Origin: Nonomuraea typhae
GTDB lineage: Bacteria > Actinomycetota > Actinomycetes > Streptosporangiales > Streptosporangiaceae
Direction: 5' to 3'
DNA length: 64,000 bases
NCBI RefSeq assembly: GCF_009760925.1
Contig: NZ_VRLV01000015.1
Span: forward strand, 186,001 to 250,000
The notes beneath the pieces were generated by a model. The model did no database searches. It was not told where the DNA came from and saw nothing but the letters and a program-made list of their open reading frames with translations. Position 1 is the first letter of the stretch. Each line of letters starts with the position of its first letter. Position numbers and translations under genes: made by a program. Below are positions 25,901 through 40,951 of the stretch, piece by piece.

Positions 25901-28478
25901 TGAGCACGCCGTCGGGCCCGAGTTCGAGGTAGGTGGTGACGCCCTCGCGCTCGAGCGTGCCCACGGCGTCGGCGAAGCGCACGGGCTCGCGGACCTGCCT
26001 GACCCAGTAGCCCGGATCGGCCAGCTCGTCCGGGTCCACCGGCCTGCCGGTGAGCGTCGAGACGAGCGGGATGCGCGGCGGGGCGGTTTCGACGCCGGTC
26101 AGGACCTGGCGGTAGGCGTCCGCCATCGGTTCCATGCGGGCCGAGTGGAAGGCGTGGCTGACCGTCAGCCGCCGGGTGCGCCGCCCGCGTGCCGCGAAGT
26201 CCGCGGCCAGGGCGGCGACCGGCTCCTCCTCTCCCGAGACCACGACGGACGAGGGCCCGTTGACCGCGGCGAGCGAGACGCCCGGCGGCAGTTCGAGCTC
26301 ACGTTCGGCCGCCTCGATCGCCACCATCGCCCCGCCCGGCGGCAGTTCCTGCATGAGCCGGCCGCGGGCCGCCACGACCGCCGCGGCGTCGGCCGTCGAC
26401 CAGACGCCGGCCACGTGCGCGGCGGCCAGTTCGCCGATGGAGTGCCCGGCCACGAAGTCGGGGCGCACCCCCCACGACTCGAACAGCCGGAACAACGCCA
26501 CCTGCAGGGCGAACAGCCCCGATTGGGTGTAGACGGTCTGGTCGAGCAGCCCGAGCCCGCCGAAGACCACCTCCCGCACCGGCGGGCCGGGAAGGTGGGC
26601 GTCGAGTTCGGCGGCCACGGCGTCGAACGCCGCCGCGAAGACCGGGAACCGCCCGTACAGCTCACGTCCCATGCCGGCGCGCTGGCTTCCCTGCCCGGTG
26701 AACAGGAACGCCAGGCTCCCACCGGCTCGTCCTTCGACCGCTGCCGAGCCCGTCCCGGCGGCCAGGGACCGGAGCCCGGCCAGCAGGTCGTCCGTCCCGT
26801 CGGCGATGACGACCGCGCGCTCGGCCAGCCTCGCCCGGCCGGTGGCCAGGGTGAAGCCGACCGCGGCCGGGTCGAGCTCCGGCTGCCGCTCCACGAAGGC
26901 CGCCAGCCGCGCGGCCTGCGCCCGCAGACCCGCCTCACTCTGCCCGGACAACACCCACGGCACCGCCCGCCCAAGCCCACCCGCAACCCCGGCCCGCCCG
27001 CCGAGCCCGCCCACGATCCCGGCCCGCCTGTCGAGCTCACCCGCCGTCCCGGCCTGCCCGCCGGGCCCGCCCGCGATCCCGGCCTGCCCGGTGAGCTCGG
27101 CCGCGGGCGCCTGCTCGATGATGACGTGGGCGTTGGTGCCGCTGATGCCGAACGACGAGACCCCCGCCCGCCGTGTGCCGTCGGGCCACGGCCTGGATTC
27201 GGTGAGGACGCCGACCTCGCCCGCCGACCAGTCCACGTGTGCCGTGGGCTCGTCCACGTGCAGGGTCTTGGGCAGGACGCCGTGCCGTACCGCCTCCACC
27301 ACCTTGATCACTCCGGCGACGCCCGCGGCGGCCTGGGTGTGGCCGATGTTGGACTTCACCGAGCCCAGCCAGAGCGGCCGTCCCGGGGAGCGCCCCTGGC
27401 CGTAGGTGGCCAACAGGGCGTGCGCCTCGATCGGGTCGCCCAGCGTGGTTCCCGTGCCGTGGGCCTCGACGAGGTCGACTTCGGCGGCCGACAGCCCGGC
27501 GCCGGCCAGCGCCTGGCGGATCACCCGCTGCTGGGCGGGGCCGTTGGGCGCGGTGAGCCCGTTGGAGGCGCCGTCCTGATTGACCGCCGAGCCCCGGACG
27601 ACCGCGAGCACCGGATGCCCGTGCCTGATCGCCTCCGACAGGCGTTCCACCAGCAGGAACCCGGCCCCTTCCGCCCAGCCGGTGCCGTCGGCCGCCGCGG
27701 CGAACGCCTTGATCCTGCCGTCGGGCGCGAGCCCGCGCTGGCGGGAGAACTCCACGAACCCGAACGGCGTCGCCATCACCGACACGCCGCCGGCCAGCGC
27801 CAGGTCGCACTCCCCCGAGCGCAGCGACTGCACCGCCAGATGCAAGGCCACCAGCGACGACGAGCACGCCGTGTCCACCGTCACCGCCGGCCCCTCGAAC
27901 CCGAAGGTGTAGGCGACCCGCCCCGAGGCGACGCTGGCCGCGTTGCCCACGATCAGGAACCCGTCCACGGCCGGCGGCACCTCGCCGAGCCTGGAGGCGT
28001 AGTCCTGGCCGTTCATCCCGGCGAAGACGCCGGTCTTGCTGCCCTTCAGCGTGGTGACGTCGATCCCGGCCCGTTCGAATGCCTCCCACGCCGTCTCCAG
28101 CAACAGCCGATGCTGCGGGTCGGTGGCCAGCGCCTCGCGCCGGGAGATGCCGAAGAAGTCTGCGTCGAAGTCGGCCACGCCGTCCAGGAAGCCGCCGTGC
28201 CGGGTGTAGGAGGTGCCGGGGTGGCCGGGGTCGGGGTGGTAGAGCCCGTCCACGTCCCAGCCGCGGTCGCCGGGGAAGGCGGTGACGGCGTCGCGCTCGT
28301 CCGCGACGAGCCGCCAGAGGTCCTCCGGCGAACGCACCCCGCCCGGGAAGCGGCAGGCCATCGCGACGATGGCGATCGGCTCGGTCTTGTCGTCACGCAC
28401 GCGCTGGAGTTGCCGGCGTGTGTCCTGCAGTTCATTGGTGACCCGCAGCAGCAGCTGCCTGATCTGGTCCTCGCTCAT
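19995..28478 (-). CDS. type I PKS, two modules: KS-AT-DH-KR-ACP and KS-AT-ACP
   Basis: A 2827-residue PKS. An N-terminal coiled coil (MSEDQIRQLLLRVTNELQ) is followed by module 2: KS with Cys near residue 204; malonyl-type AT (GHSIGE, HAFH, near 679); intact DH (HVIAGRILVP, near 978); B-type KR (TDD, YSAAN, cofactor loop near 1406); ACP (near 1696). Module 3 has a KS (Cys near 1929), a methylmalonyl-type AT (GHSQGE near 2396, YASH) and an ACP (near 2714), with no reducing domain, so a keto group should remain. The C-terminus (TATDEELFRLLDHDPL) is a typical docking tail for the next PKS. Two short tandem repeats lie in non-catalytic parts (24591-24751 and 26981-27100). Confidence 0.95.
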   Translation of the reverse strand: MSEDQIRQLLLRVTNELQDTRRQLQRVRDDKTEPIAIVAMACRFPGGVRSPEDLWRLVADERDAVTAFPGDRGWDVDGLYHPDPGHPGTSYTRHGGFLDGVADFDADFFGISRREALATDPQHRLLLETAWEAFERAGIDVTTLKGSKTGVFAGMNGQDYASRLGEVPPAVDGFLIVGNAASVASGRVAYTFGFEGPAVTVDTACSSSLVALHLAVQSLRSGECDLALAGGVSVMATPFGFVEFSRQRGLAPDGRIKAFAAAADGTGWAEGAGFLLVERLSEAIRHGHPVLAVVRGSAVNQDGASNGLTAPNGPAQQRVIRQALAGAGLSAAEVDLVEAHGTGTTLGDPIEAHALLATYGQGRSPGRPLWLGSVKSNIGHTQAAAGVAGVIKVVEAVRHGVLPKTLHVDEPTAHVDWSAGEVGVLTESRPWPDGTRRAGVSSFGISGTNAHVIIEQAPAAELTGQAGIAGGPGGQAGTAGELDRRAGIVGGLGGRAGVAGGLGRAVPWVLSGQSEAGLRAQAARLAAFVERQPELDPAAVGFTLATGRARLAERAVVIADGTDDLLAGLRSLAAGTGSAAVEGRAGGSLAFLFTGQGSQRAGMGRELYGRFPVFAAAFDAVAAELDAHLPGPPVREVVFGGLGLLDQTVYTQSGLFALQVALFRLFESWGVRPDFVAGHSIGELAAAHVAGVWSTADAAAVVAARGRLMQELPPGGAMVAIEAAERELELPPGVSLAAVNGPSSVVVSGEEEPVAALAADFAARGRRTRRLTVSHAFHSARMEPMADAYRQVLTGVETAPPRIPLVSTLTGRPVDPDELADPGYWVRQVREPVRFADAVGTLEREGVTTYLELGPDGVLTALARESIIAEGAVLAPALRKDRPEDTSVTTALAHAHVHGAAIDWAAIFPGAVKVGLPTYAFQRSRYWLDATPATLNPADLGLDAPGHPLLGGLLEHTETDAVQLTGSLSPRSHPWLADHVIAGRILVPGTAFVELALRAGGETGAPVLDELVIETPLALEPTGAAHVRVTVGPADESGARALTVHSRPAEGAASWVRHATGRLVPEAEPGRPTTETGQSEPGRLTTWPPPAAASLDVAGLYDALAASGLHYGPAFQGVTAGWREGESLLAEVALAEHDRPESAHFGLHPALLDAALHLTAHDRLSEPGQRLPFAWREVRLHAAGVSAARVRLTPTGRDEWRAEVSDTAGAPVLTVGALRLRLSETAPEGLFQVAWREAHTTTDPDEVIHRVQDELTVISVTQPDEAVHRAQGGHTQPDEAVHRTLGGHIQPDEAVHRVLGELTAGLEGGTRLVVHTRGAVAVTPEDDVDPRSAAVWGLVRSAQSEHPGRIVLIDGDLGGHDLRALAGGEPQLALRGGRTLTPRLTPARTPAPARPLNPEGTILITGGTGALGGLLARHLLTVHDARRLILLSRRGQDAPGAASLRQEYGERVDIRAGDVADRAFLEDLIATVPAEHPLTAVIHTAGVTDDGVLGSLTADRLNAVLRPKAEGAWHLHDLTKDLDLSWFVLFSSIAGTVGNAGQAGYSAANAFLDGLAEHRRRAGLPALSLAWGLWEGASDLTAHLGQAGRARLARLGIKPLPEETGLRLFDAALRADAAVVVPALLDAPAVPEVSPLLRELIRTPRRAVRQAVPEQAPAALDGEQLLALVRREAAVVLGTVAGQIPQRRAFTDLGLDSLTALELRNRLDRATGLRLPATLTFDHPTPQAVAERLLAELHPQEAERDTPATAEPPDDDAIAIVGMSCRLPGGVRTPGDLWRLVSDGVDAVTEFPGDRGWDVESLYDPDPDHKGTSYTRHGGFLHEAAGFDAEFFGIAPREALATDPQQRLLLEATWEAFEHAGIDPAELRGSRTGVFAGVMYHDYAPRAGQAPAPLEGYLANGNAGSVASGRIAYTFGFEGPAVTVDTACSSSLVALHLAVQSLRTGESDLALAGGVAVMATPSVFVEFSRQRGLAPDGRCKAYAASADGTGWAEGVGLLLVERLADARRLGHRVLAVVRGTAVNQDGASNGLTAPSGPAQQRVIRQALAVAGLAPSQVDAVEGHGTGTTLGDPIEAQAILATYGQGREEGSPLWLGSLKSNLGHTQAAAGAAGVIKMVQAIRHGLLPRTLHVDEPSPHVDWSAGAVELLTEARPWPETGAPRRAAVSSFGVSGTNAHVIIEQAPREEGAAGGERGPWEGVEAAGSGHRAEGDEEAPRAEQRVVPWPVSARSPEALRAQAGRLAAFLAEHPETSPGDVGLSLATTRAAHEHRAVLLPGGDARALRALAAGTSSPRVVRGVAGVEGKVVFVFPGQGSQWAGMAVDLLESAPVFAERLAACDRALEPHTGWSVLDVLRAAPGAPDPERVDVVQPLLWAVMVALAALWQSYGVRPDAVLGHSQGEIAAACVAGILSLEDAARVVALRSRAITRLAGSGAMASIALPVAEVEDGAAVREGRVAIAAVNGPAQVVISGDPDEVAELVARHKAAGARARLIPVDYASHSPHVERIRADVLGALAPVAPRAGEVPLYSAVTADWAGSMDAAYWYANLRERVRFEEALRGLAERGHEVFIEVSPHSVLTSGIQETLGNAVVAGTLRRDEGGLDRFLTSLAEVHVRGVPVDWTPSFPGARRVELPTYAFQHRRYWLDAVTSVQSGPGEPPPEPPAADRSLAGLSGAELDAALIELVRAETAVVLGHDEPDAVDAGRAFRELGLDSLTAVDLRNRLGAATGLTPPATLIFDYPTPAAVAGFLRDELSTPAEAVRFPSAGASLDYLEAALSSGAGEPGLLDRMRRLLDQWGTPAPDDTAGLDLDTATDEELFRLLDHDPL
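22176..22292 (-). repeat. KS segment nearly identical to 18841-18957
   Basis: Partner copy of the 117-bp KS block in the last PKS gene, within the KS of module 3. Confidence 0.7.
24591..24751 (-). repeat. 42-bp in-frame tandem repeat in the module 2 KR region
   Basis: Three copies of a 42-bp unit (starting 24591, 24633 and 24675) and a fourth diverged copy near 24732 code a 14-residue repeat with the core QPDEAVHR. The repeat lies in the structural half of the ketoreductase, between DH and the catalytic KR part. The period is a multiple of three, so the frame is kept. Confidence 0.8.
26981..27100 (-). repeat. 30-bp tandem repeat in a KS-AT linker
   Basis: Four 30-bp units (26981, 27011, 27041 and 27071) code ten-residue Gly/Ala-rich repeats such as QAGIAGGPGG just after the KS of module 2. 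They extend a linker and should not touch catalysis. Confidence 0.75.
27729..27936 (-). repeat. KS active-site segment nearly identical to 19225-19432
   Basis: Partner copy of the 208-bp block in the last PKS gene, around the KS active site of module 2. Confidence 0.7.
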
Positions 28479-28504
28479 CGTCTTCTCTTTCGCAACGTTC
28501 TCGT

Positions 28505-36136
<7,632 letters not shown>

Positions 36137-36189
36137 CTTCGCTCCCTATCGTGGACCGGCGAGAAAGCTGGATCAAGCATCGCCAGTCC

Positions 36190-36220
36190 ACAATAGGGGG
36201 GACACCCCTAATGACCCCTG
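36190..36220 (-). promoter_or_regulatory. ACCCCTA boxes upstream of the PKS operon
   Basis: Between the first PKS gene and the end of the LuxR gene, the plus strand has ACCCCTA at 36204-36210 and ACCCCTG at 36214-36220. They are 10 bp apart, as in front of the ABC operon, with a reversed TAGGGG at 36194-36199. A -10-like TATTGT (minus strand, 36190-36195) is visible but no good -35, which fits an activator-dependent promoter. Confidence 0.55.
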
Positions 36221-36227
36221 AAGGCGA

Positions 36228-37685
36228 TTACCAGGGAAGGTGTGCGGGCAGGTCGAGGCGCCGGGAAATACCGAGCTTGCGATAGACGTGGGTCAGGTGC
36301 TGCTCGACGGTGCTCACGGAGAGGTAGAGCTTCTCCGAGATCCTGCGGTTGGTGTATCCCTGGGCGGCCAGGGCGGCGACCCGGCGTTCGGCGTCGGTCA
36401 GGAGGCTGCAGGCGTCGCTGTCCGCCTCTTCACCGGGCCGTTCGATGGTCTGCGCCCGGCGTTCGAACAGCCGGGCGCGGTGGTGCTGGCCGAGCTCGGA
36501 GCTCAGCGCCGCCAGCGCCTTCAGCGCGCGGGCGAGTTCCTGCTGCTCGTGCGCGGCCTGCAGGACGTCCACCGCCTCCTCCAGCAGGCCCTGGCGGGCG
36601 TACACCGACGTGGCCGAGGCCAGGAGCGTGAGCGCGACGCCTCTGGCCCGGCTGGGCCCGGGCGGCAGGAGGGCGAGGTGCTCGCCGGCGAGGGCGCGGG
36701 CCCGCTCGTCGCGGCCCAGTTCGAGGCAAGCGCGGGCGGCGCCCAGTCGCCAGGCGACGATGCCGGGCAGGTCCATGCCCCAGCGCGCCATGGTCTCCCC
36801 GCAGGCGGTGAAGTCGGCCAGCGCGGCCTCCGGCGAACCGGTGGCCAGCGCGTACTCGCCGCGCGCGGCGCGGTAGTGCAGGCCGGCGGGCGTCTGGAAG
36901 GTCGCCTCCGGCACCGGCACGGCCAGGTAGCGGGCGGCTTCCTCGGGTTTGCCCAGGGCGAGCTTGGCGGCCACCATGCCGGCCAGCGGGAGCGCGAGCG
37001 CCACTCCCCATTCGCGCATCGGCAGGTGGCTGAGCGCGGCTCTGGCGCAGGTCTCGGCCTCTTCCGGGGCGCCGCGCCGGAGGTGGATCTCGGCCTGGAT
37101 GGCGGCGAACATGCCCAGCCAGGCGGGGTCGCAGTGGGCGGTGGTCTGTTCCAGCAGCGGCACGCACCAGCGTGCGGCCAGGTCGGCGCGGCCGGCGTAG
37201 ACGAGCGTGGTGAGCGCGGAGCTGAGCGAGGCCAGCGCGCCCTCGCCCATGGGGCAGCGGCGCAGCACCTGCTCGGCGCGCTCGGTGGCGGCGTGCTCGT
37301 CGTGCTCGCCCAGGAACGCGGTGAGCACGCGCAGCCCCTCCCGGCCGGTGACCACCTCGACCGGCCCGGCCGGGCGGGCGCCGAGGTCGGGATACCAGAA
37401 GGCGAGCCAGGCGCTCGAGGGCCGCCGGGAGCCTTCGGCCATCGCGGACACGGCCGCGTCGACGCGCCCGCGCCACAGCAGTATCGTCACGGAGCGTGAA
37501 TTGACCGCGGCCCGCCGGCGGTCGAACCATTCATCGATCACATGGGTGACGCGGGCCGAAGTCTTTTCGTCCAGGCACACCTCGTCGAAAATGCGGCGAA
37601 GCAGTTTCGCCGGGGCGCCGGAATCGCGGATGGAATGGCGCGGCAAATGCCGGGCGGCGATGCCGCGTGAATCCATGACAGCCAT
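36228..37685 (-). CDS. LuxR-family cluster regulator without an ATPase domain
   Basis: A 485-residue regulator. The C-terminal 65 residues are a LuxR/NarL helix-turn-helix (LTDAERRVAALAAQGYTNRR, then SVSTVEQHLTHVYRKLGI). The region before it is a chain of helical, TPR-like repeats as in the C-terminal half of large LAL activators, but there is no Walker-type ATPase domain. It looks like a shortened LAL or MalT-type regulator. I chose the ATG at 37685 (GAGGG upstream); an earlier ATG at 37796 has no ribosome site but cannot be excluded. It sits directly upstream of the PKS genes, so it is the likely pathway activator and the best candidate to bind the ACCCCTA boxes. Confidence 0.85.
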   Translation of the reverse strand: MAVMDSRGIAARHLPRHSIRDSGAPAKLLRRIFDEVCLDEKTSARVTHVIDEWFDRRRAAVNSRSVTILLWRGRVDAAVSAMAEGSRRPSSAWLAFWYPDLGARPAGPVEVVTGREGLRVLTAFLGEHDEHAATERAEQVLRRCPMGEGALASLSSALTTLVYAGRADLAARWCVPLLEQTTAHCDPAWLGMFAAIQAEIHLRRGAPEEAETCARAALSHLPMREWGVALALPLAGMVAAKLALGKPEEAARYLAVPVPEATFQTPAGLHYRAARGEYALATGSPEAALADFTACGETMARWGMDLPGIVAWRLGAARACLELGRDERARALAGEHLALLPPGPSRARGVALTLLASATSVYARQGLLEEAVDVLQAAHEQQELARALKALAALSSELGQHHRARLFERRAQTIERPGEEADSDACSLLTDAERRVAALAAQGYTNRRISEKLYLSVSTVEQHLTHVYRKLGISRRLDLPAHLPW

Positions 37686-37812
37686 AAGTGCAACACCCTC
37701 GCCAGAACGTGCGGCGGCGGTCGTCGCGCTGGACCCGGCCGCCGCCAAGATCGACACTCGTACTCGGGCTCGGCCGTCACCGCCACTCGCGGGCATCCGG
37801 CGAGCAGTAATT

Positions 37813-37857
37813 ACCCCTATTTCCTACTAATTAACCATGTAATTGGTAGATCGTCAA
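37813..37857 (-). promoter_or_regulatory. promoter of the LuxR gene with a downstream ACCCCTA box
   Basis: On the minus strand, TTGACG (37852-37857), 17 bp and TTAATT (37829-37834) form a good sigma70-like promoter. The 14-mer ACCCCTATTTCCTA (plus strand, 37813-37826), which is also present at 12238-12251, lies just downstream of the -10, where a bound regulator would block rather than help. That suggests negative autoregulation. Confidence 0.5.
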
Positions 37858-37886
37858 GGCACACCCTGCTGCCCACCTGCCCCGCC

Positions 37887-39446
37887 TCAGCTCCGGAAGG
37901 TGATCCGCCCCCCGCTCATCGTCAGGACGACCGGGGCGTCGGCGACCTCGTCGGCCGGGGCGATCACGGGGTCGAGGGCCAGCGCGGTCAGATCGGCGCG
38001 GTAGCCGGGGGCGATGCGGCCGGCCACCGCCTCCTCCCCCGCCGCCAGCGCCGCGTGCGTGGTGAGTCCCTCGAGCGCGGCCAGCCCGTCCAGCCCCGTG
38101 CCGGTGGCCGCCCCGAGCGGGCAGCGGGCGGTACGCAGGATCCGGCGGGCGTCGTAGTGCGCGATCGGCCAGTCCGAGCCCAGCGCCACCGTCGCCCCGG
38201 AGGCCCGCAGGTCGCGAAAGCGCCAGGCGTGCCCCGCCCGCTCGTCACCCAGCCGCATGGACCACTGGTCGGTGTGGTCGGCCCGGGTGTACGCGGTGTG
38301 CGGCGGCTGCAGGGATGCGACCACGCCCAGCTGGGCGAAGCGGGCGAGCTGCTCGTCGCCGAGCGTCTCGATGTGCTCGATCCGGTGCCGGGGCCCGCCC
38401 GGTCCCAGGCTCTCCACGGTGTTCAGGACGTGGCGGACGGCGGCGTCGCCGATGGCGTGCGTGGCCGTGGGCACTCCGGCGCGATGCAGCGTCCGCACGG
38501 CGGCGCTGTAGGCGGCCGGGTCCGGCCAGAACGCCTCGCTCCCCTGCCCGTGGCAGTCGGGGTAGTCCAGCCAGGCGCTGCCGCCCTCGACGGTGCCGTC
38601 CATGAACAGCTTCACCCCGCCCACCCGCCAGCTCCGGCCGTGCTCGTTCTGGAGCGCGGTCAGCAAGGCGAGGTGGTCGGCGTCGGCGCCGGGCATGCAC
38701 CAGGGGTGCAGGCTCAGCCGTACCGGCAGGTCGGCGTCGGCCTCGATCGCGGTCAGCAGGGCGAGGTCGGCGGGGCCGAGGTCCATGACGTGCGCGCCGG
38801 TCAGACCGGTCGCGGCCATCTGGCCGAGCAGGGCCAGCAGCCGCTCCCGGCGTACGGCCTGCGGCGTGCGCGGCAGGAAGGGCGCGAGCAGGTCCATGGC
38901 GGCGTGCTCGACCAGGTGCCCGGTGGGCCGGCCGCCGGCGTCGCAGACCACGCTCGCGCGCTCGGCGAAGACCCGGGGCCCGTCGATGCCGGCCGCGGCC
39001 AGCGCGGCCCGGCTGGCCAGGACCGAATGCGCGTCGTAGAGCCGGATGTGGGCCGGATCGCCGGACAGGACATCCTCGATCAGGTCGTAGTGGAGCGGCT
39101 TGCCGGCGAAGACGTTGTGGTCCAGGCCGTGGGCCAGCACCCAGCCGTCCACGCGGACGGCGTCGCGCAGGGCGGCGCGCAGGCCGTCGAGGTCCGTCAC
39201 GTGCGACAGGTCGGTGCCGGTGGCCAGGTCCAGGCTCCACAGGGGGTGGCTGTGGCCGTCGGTGAGGCCGGGGACCAGGCACGCCCCGCCCAGGTCGAAA
39301 AGGGGGCCCTGCCACTCGCGCACGTCCGTGATGTCGCCTACCGCGGCGATGTGACCGTCCTTGACGGCGACGGCGGTGGCGTACGGCCGGGCGGGGTCGA
39401 GGGTGCGGACGTTCGCCCCGATCAGGACGAGGTCGGCTGCGGGCAT
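37887..39446 (-). CDS. metal-dependent amidohydrolase (YtcJ-like)
   Basis: A 519-residue amidohydrolase-3 family enzyme. The metal-binding HxH is in GLTDGHSHP (His65 and His67). Later motifs include GGVKLFMDGTVEGGSAWL, ATHAIGDAAV with a ligand His, HRIEHIE and LGSDWPIAHYD with the catalytic Asp. These enzymes hydrolyse C-N bonds in cyclic or acyl amides, in the cytoplasm. Its ATG lies inside the 3' end of the permease gene (25-bp overlap), so the pair should import and cleave one amide-type nutrient. The substrate is unknown. Confidence 0.9.
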   Translation of the reverse strand: MPAADLVLIGANVRTLDPARPYATAVAVKDGHIAAVGDITDVREWQGPLFDLGGACLVPGLTDGHSHPLWSLDLATGTDLSHVTDLDGLRAALRDAVRVDGWVLAHGLDHNVFAGKPLHYDLIEDVLSGDPAHIRLYDAHSVLASRAALAAAGIDGPRVFAERASVVCDAGGRPTGHLVEHAAMDLLAPFLPRTPQAVRRERLLALLGQMAATGLTGAHVMDLGPADLALLTAIEADADLPVRLSLHPWCMPGADADHLALLTALQNEHGRSWRVGGVKLFMDGTVEGGSAWLDYPDCHGQGSEAFWPDPAAYSAAVRTLHRAGVPTATHAIGDAAVRHVLNTVESLGPGGPRHRIEHIETLGDEQLARFAQLGVVASLQPPHTAYTRADHTDQWSMRLGDERAGHAWRFRDLRASGATVALGSDWPIAHYDARRILRTARCPLGAATGTGLDGLAALEGLTTHAALAAGEEAVAGRIAPGYRADLTALALDPVIAPADEVADAPVVLTMSGGRITFRS

Positions 39447-40870
39447 GGGTCACTTCCTTCGTCTGGTTCCGCGGCGAAGCGCCGGTAGACCTCCGGCCTG
39501 CCGCGGCGCAGGCGGAAGGCGGCGAGGAGCCCGGCGGCGAAGACGGCCGGGATGAGGATCAGGATGACGGCGTTGACGACGGCCACACCGCCGGTGAACA
39601 ACGAGATCTTCGTGGCGATGAGACCCAGGGCGCCGGTGAGCAGGACCGCGGCCAGCAGCGGGGCGACGCGGGTGCGCCAGAGGCCCTCGTTCGAGGGGGT
39701 GCGGCGGAAGTAGAAGTAGACCGCGACGGCGGCCACGGCCATGAGCGTGACCAGGCTCATCATGCCGAGGGTGTTCACCCAGAGCAGCAGGTGAGTGTAC
39801 GGGTCGGCGCCGGCCAGGCCGAAGGCGGCCACGACCACCAGCCCGAGCGCCGTCTGGGCGATGCCGGCGGCGTAGGGCGACTGGTGACGCGGATGAACGC
39901 GGCCCAGCGCGGCGGGGAGCACGCCTTCCTGGGCCAGCGCGAGCGTGTAGCGGTTGATCGCGTTGTGGAAGGCCAGCAGGGAGGCGAAGATGCTGGTCAC
40001 GATCAGGATGTGCATGAGGTCGGCGGCCCATGCGCCCACGTAGGTGGTGATCGCGGAGAAGAAGAGCCCGGCCGGATCGGCCGCCGCCGCGTCGAGCACC
40101 TTCGCCGGGCCGTACGCCTGGATGACGATCCAGACGATGAAGGCGTAGAAGAGGCCGAGGAAGGCGAGCGCGATGTAGGTGGCGCGGGGGACGGTGCGCT
40201 CGGGGTCGCGGGCCTCGCGGCGGTAGATCACGGTCGATTCGAAGCCGGTGAAGGCGCCGAAGGCGAAGGCGAGGACGACGATCGTGCCGGGGACGGCGAC
40301 GTTGCCCGGCGCGAAGGAGGTCACGCCGAGGTCGGCCTTGAGCAGGACGCCGCCGGCCAGCAGGAGCAGGATGGCGGTCTCGGCCAGGAGGAGGACGGCG
40401 AGGATCTTGGCGCCGAAGTCGATGGAGCGGTAACCGGCCAGGAAGGTCAGCGCCAGCCCGGCCAGGGCGATGACCAGCCAGGGCACGTCCCAGCCGAGCA
40501 GGGCTTTGAGCGTGCCCGCGGTGGCGCTGCCGAGCAGGCCGTACACGCCGATCTCCATGCCGTTGTAGCCGAGCATGGCCACCATGGCGCCGGCCACGCC
40601 GGCCGGCCGGCCCAGGCCGCGGGTGATGAAGGCGTAGAAGGCGCCGCCGCTGCGCACGTGGCGGCTCATGGTGGTGAATCCGACGGCGAAGACGGCCAGG
40701 GTGATGCCGGCGATCAGGTAGCCGGCGGGCGCGCCGATGCCGCCCAGGAGGAGCACGACCGGGGCGACTCCGGCCATGACGGTGAGGGGGGCTGCGGCCG
40801 AGACGACGAAGAAGGTGATGTCCGCGGTGCCGAGGACACCCGATCGCAGGCCGGGAGTAGAAGTGGACAT
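39422..40870 (-). CDS. APC-family amino acid permease
   Basis: A 482-residue membrane protein with about 12 helices of the amino acid-polyamine-organocation family. The first helix (ADITFFVVSAAAPLTVMAG) and the conserved AFGAFTGFESTVIYRREARDPERTVPRA segment match that family. It probably imports an amino acid, amine or related amide together with the downstream amidohydrolase. The start ATG at 40868-40870 lies directly beside a TetR-type operator, so it is likely repressed by the divergent TetR gene. Confidence 0.9.
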   Translation of the reverse strand: MSTSTPGLRSGVLGTADITFFVVSAAAPLTVMAGVAPVVLLLGGIGAPAGYLIAGITLAVFAVGFTTMSRHVRSGGAFYAFITRGLGRPAGVAGAMVAMLGYNGMEIGVYGLLGSATAGTLKALLGWDVPWLVIALAGLALTFLAGYRSIDFGAKILAVLLLAETAILLLLAGGVLLKADLGVTSFAPGNVAVPGTIVVLAFAFGAFTGFESTVIYRREARDPERTVPRATYIALAFLGLFYAFIVWIVIQAYGPAKVLDAAAADPAGLFFSAITTYVGAWAADLMHILIVTSIFASLLAFHNAINRYTLALAQEGVLPAALGRVHPRHQSPYAAGIAQTALGLVVVAAFGLAGADPYTHLLLWVNTLGMMSLVTLMAVAAVAVYFYFRRTPSNEGLWRTRVAPLLAAVLLTGALGLIATKISLFTGGVAVVNAVILILIPAVFAAGLLAAFRLRRGRPEVYRRFAAEPDEGSDPCPQPTSS

Positions 40871-40887
40871 GTGGGTGACACCCCTTA

Positions 40888-40906
40888 AATCTAAAGGGTT
40901 TAGATT
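40888..40906. promoter_or_regulatory. TetR-type operator between permease and regulator
   Basis: AATCTAAAGGGTTTAGATT is a perfect 8+3+8 palindrome in the divergent region, 18 bp from the permease start and 45 bp from the TetR start. It is the obvious site for the divergent TetR protein to control both directions. Confidence 0.75.
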
Positions 40907-40951
40907 GTGGCAATGTAGCTCCTCCGGACAGCTCTGGGAAGATGGGACATC

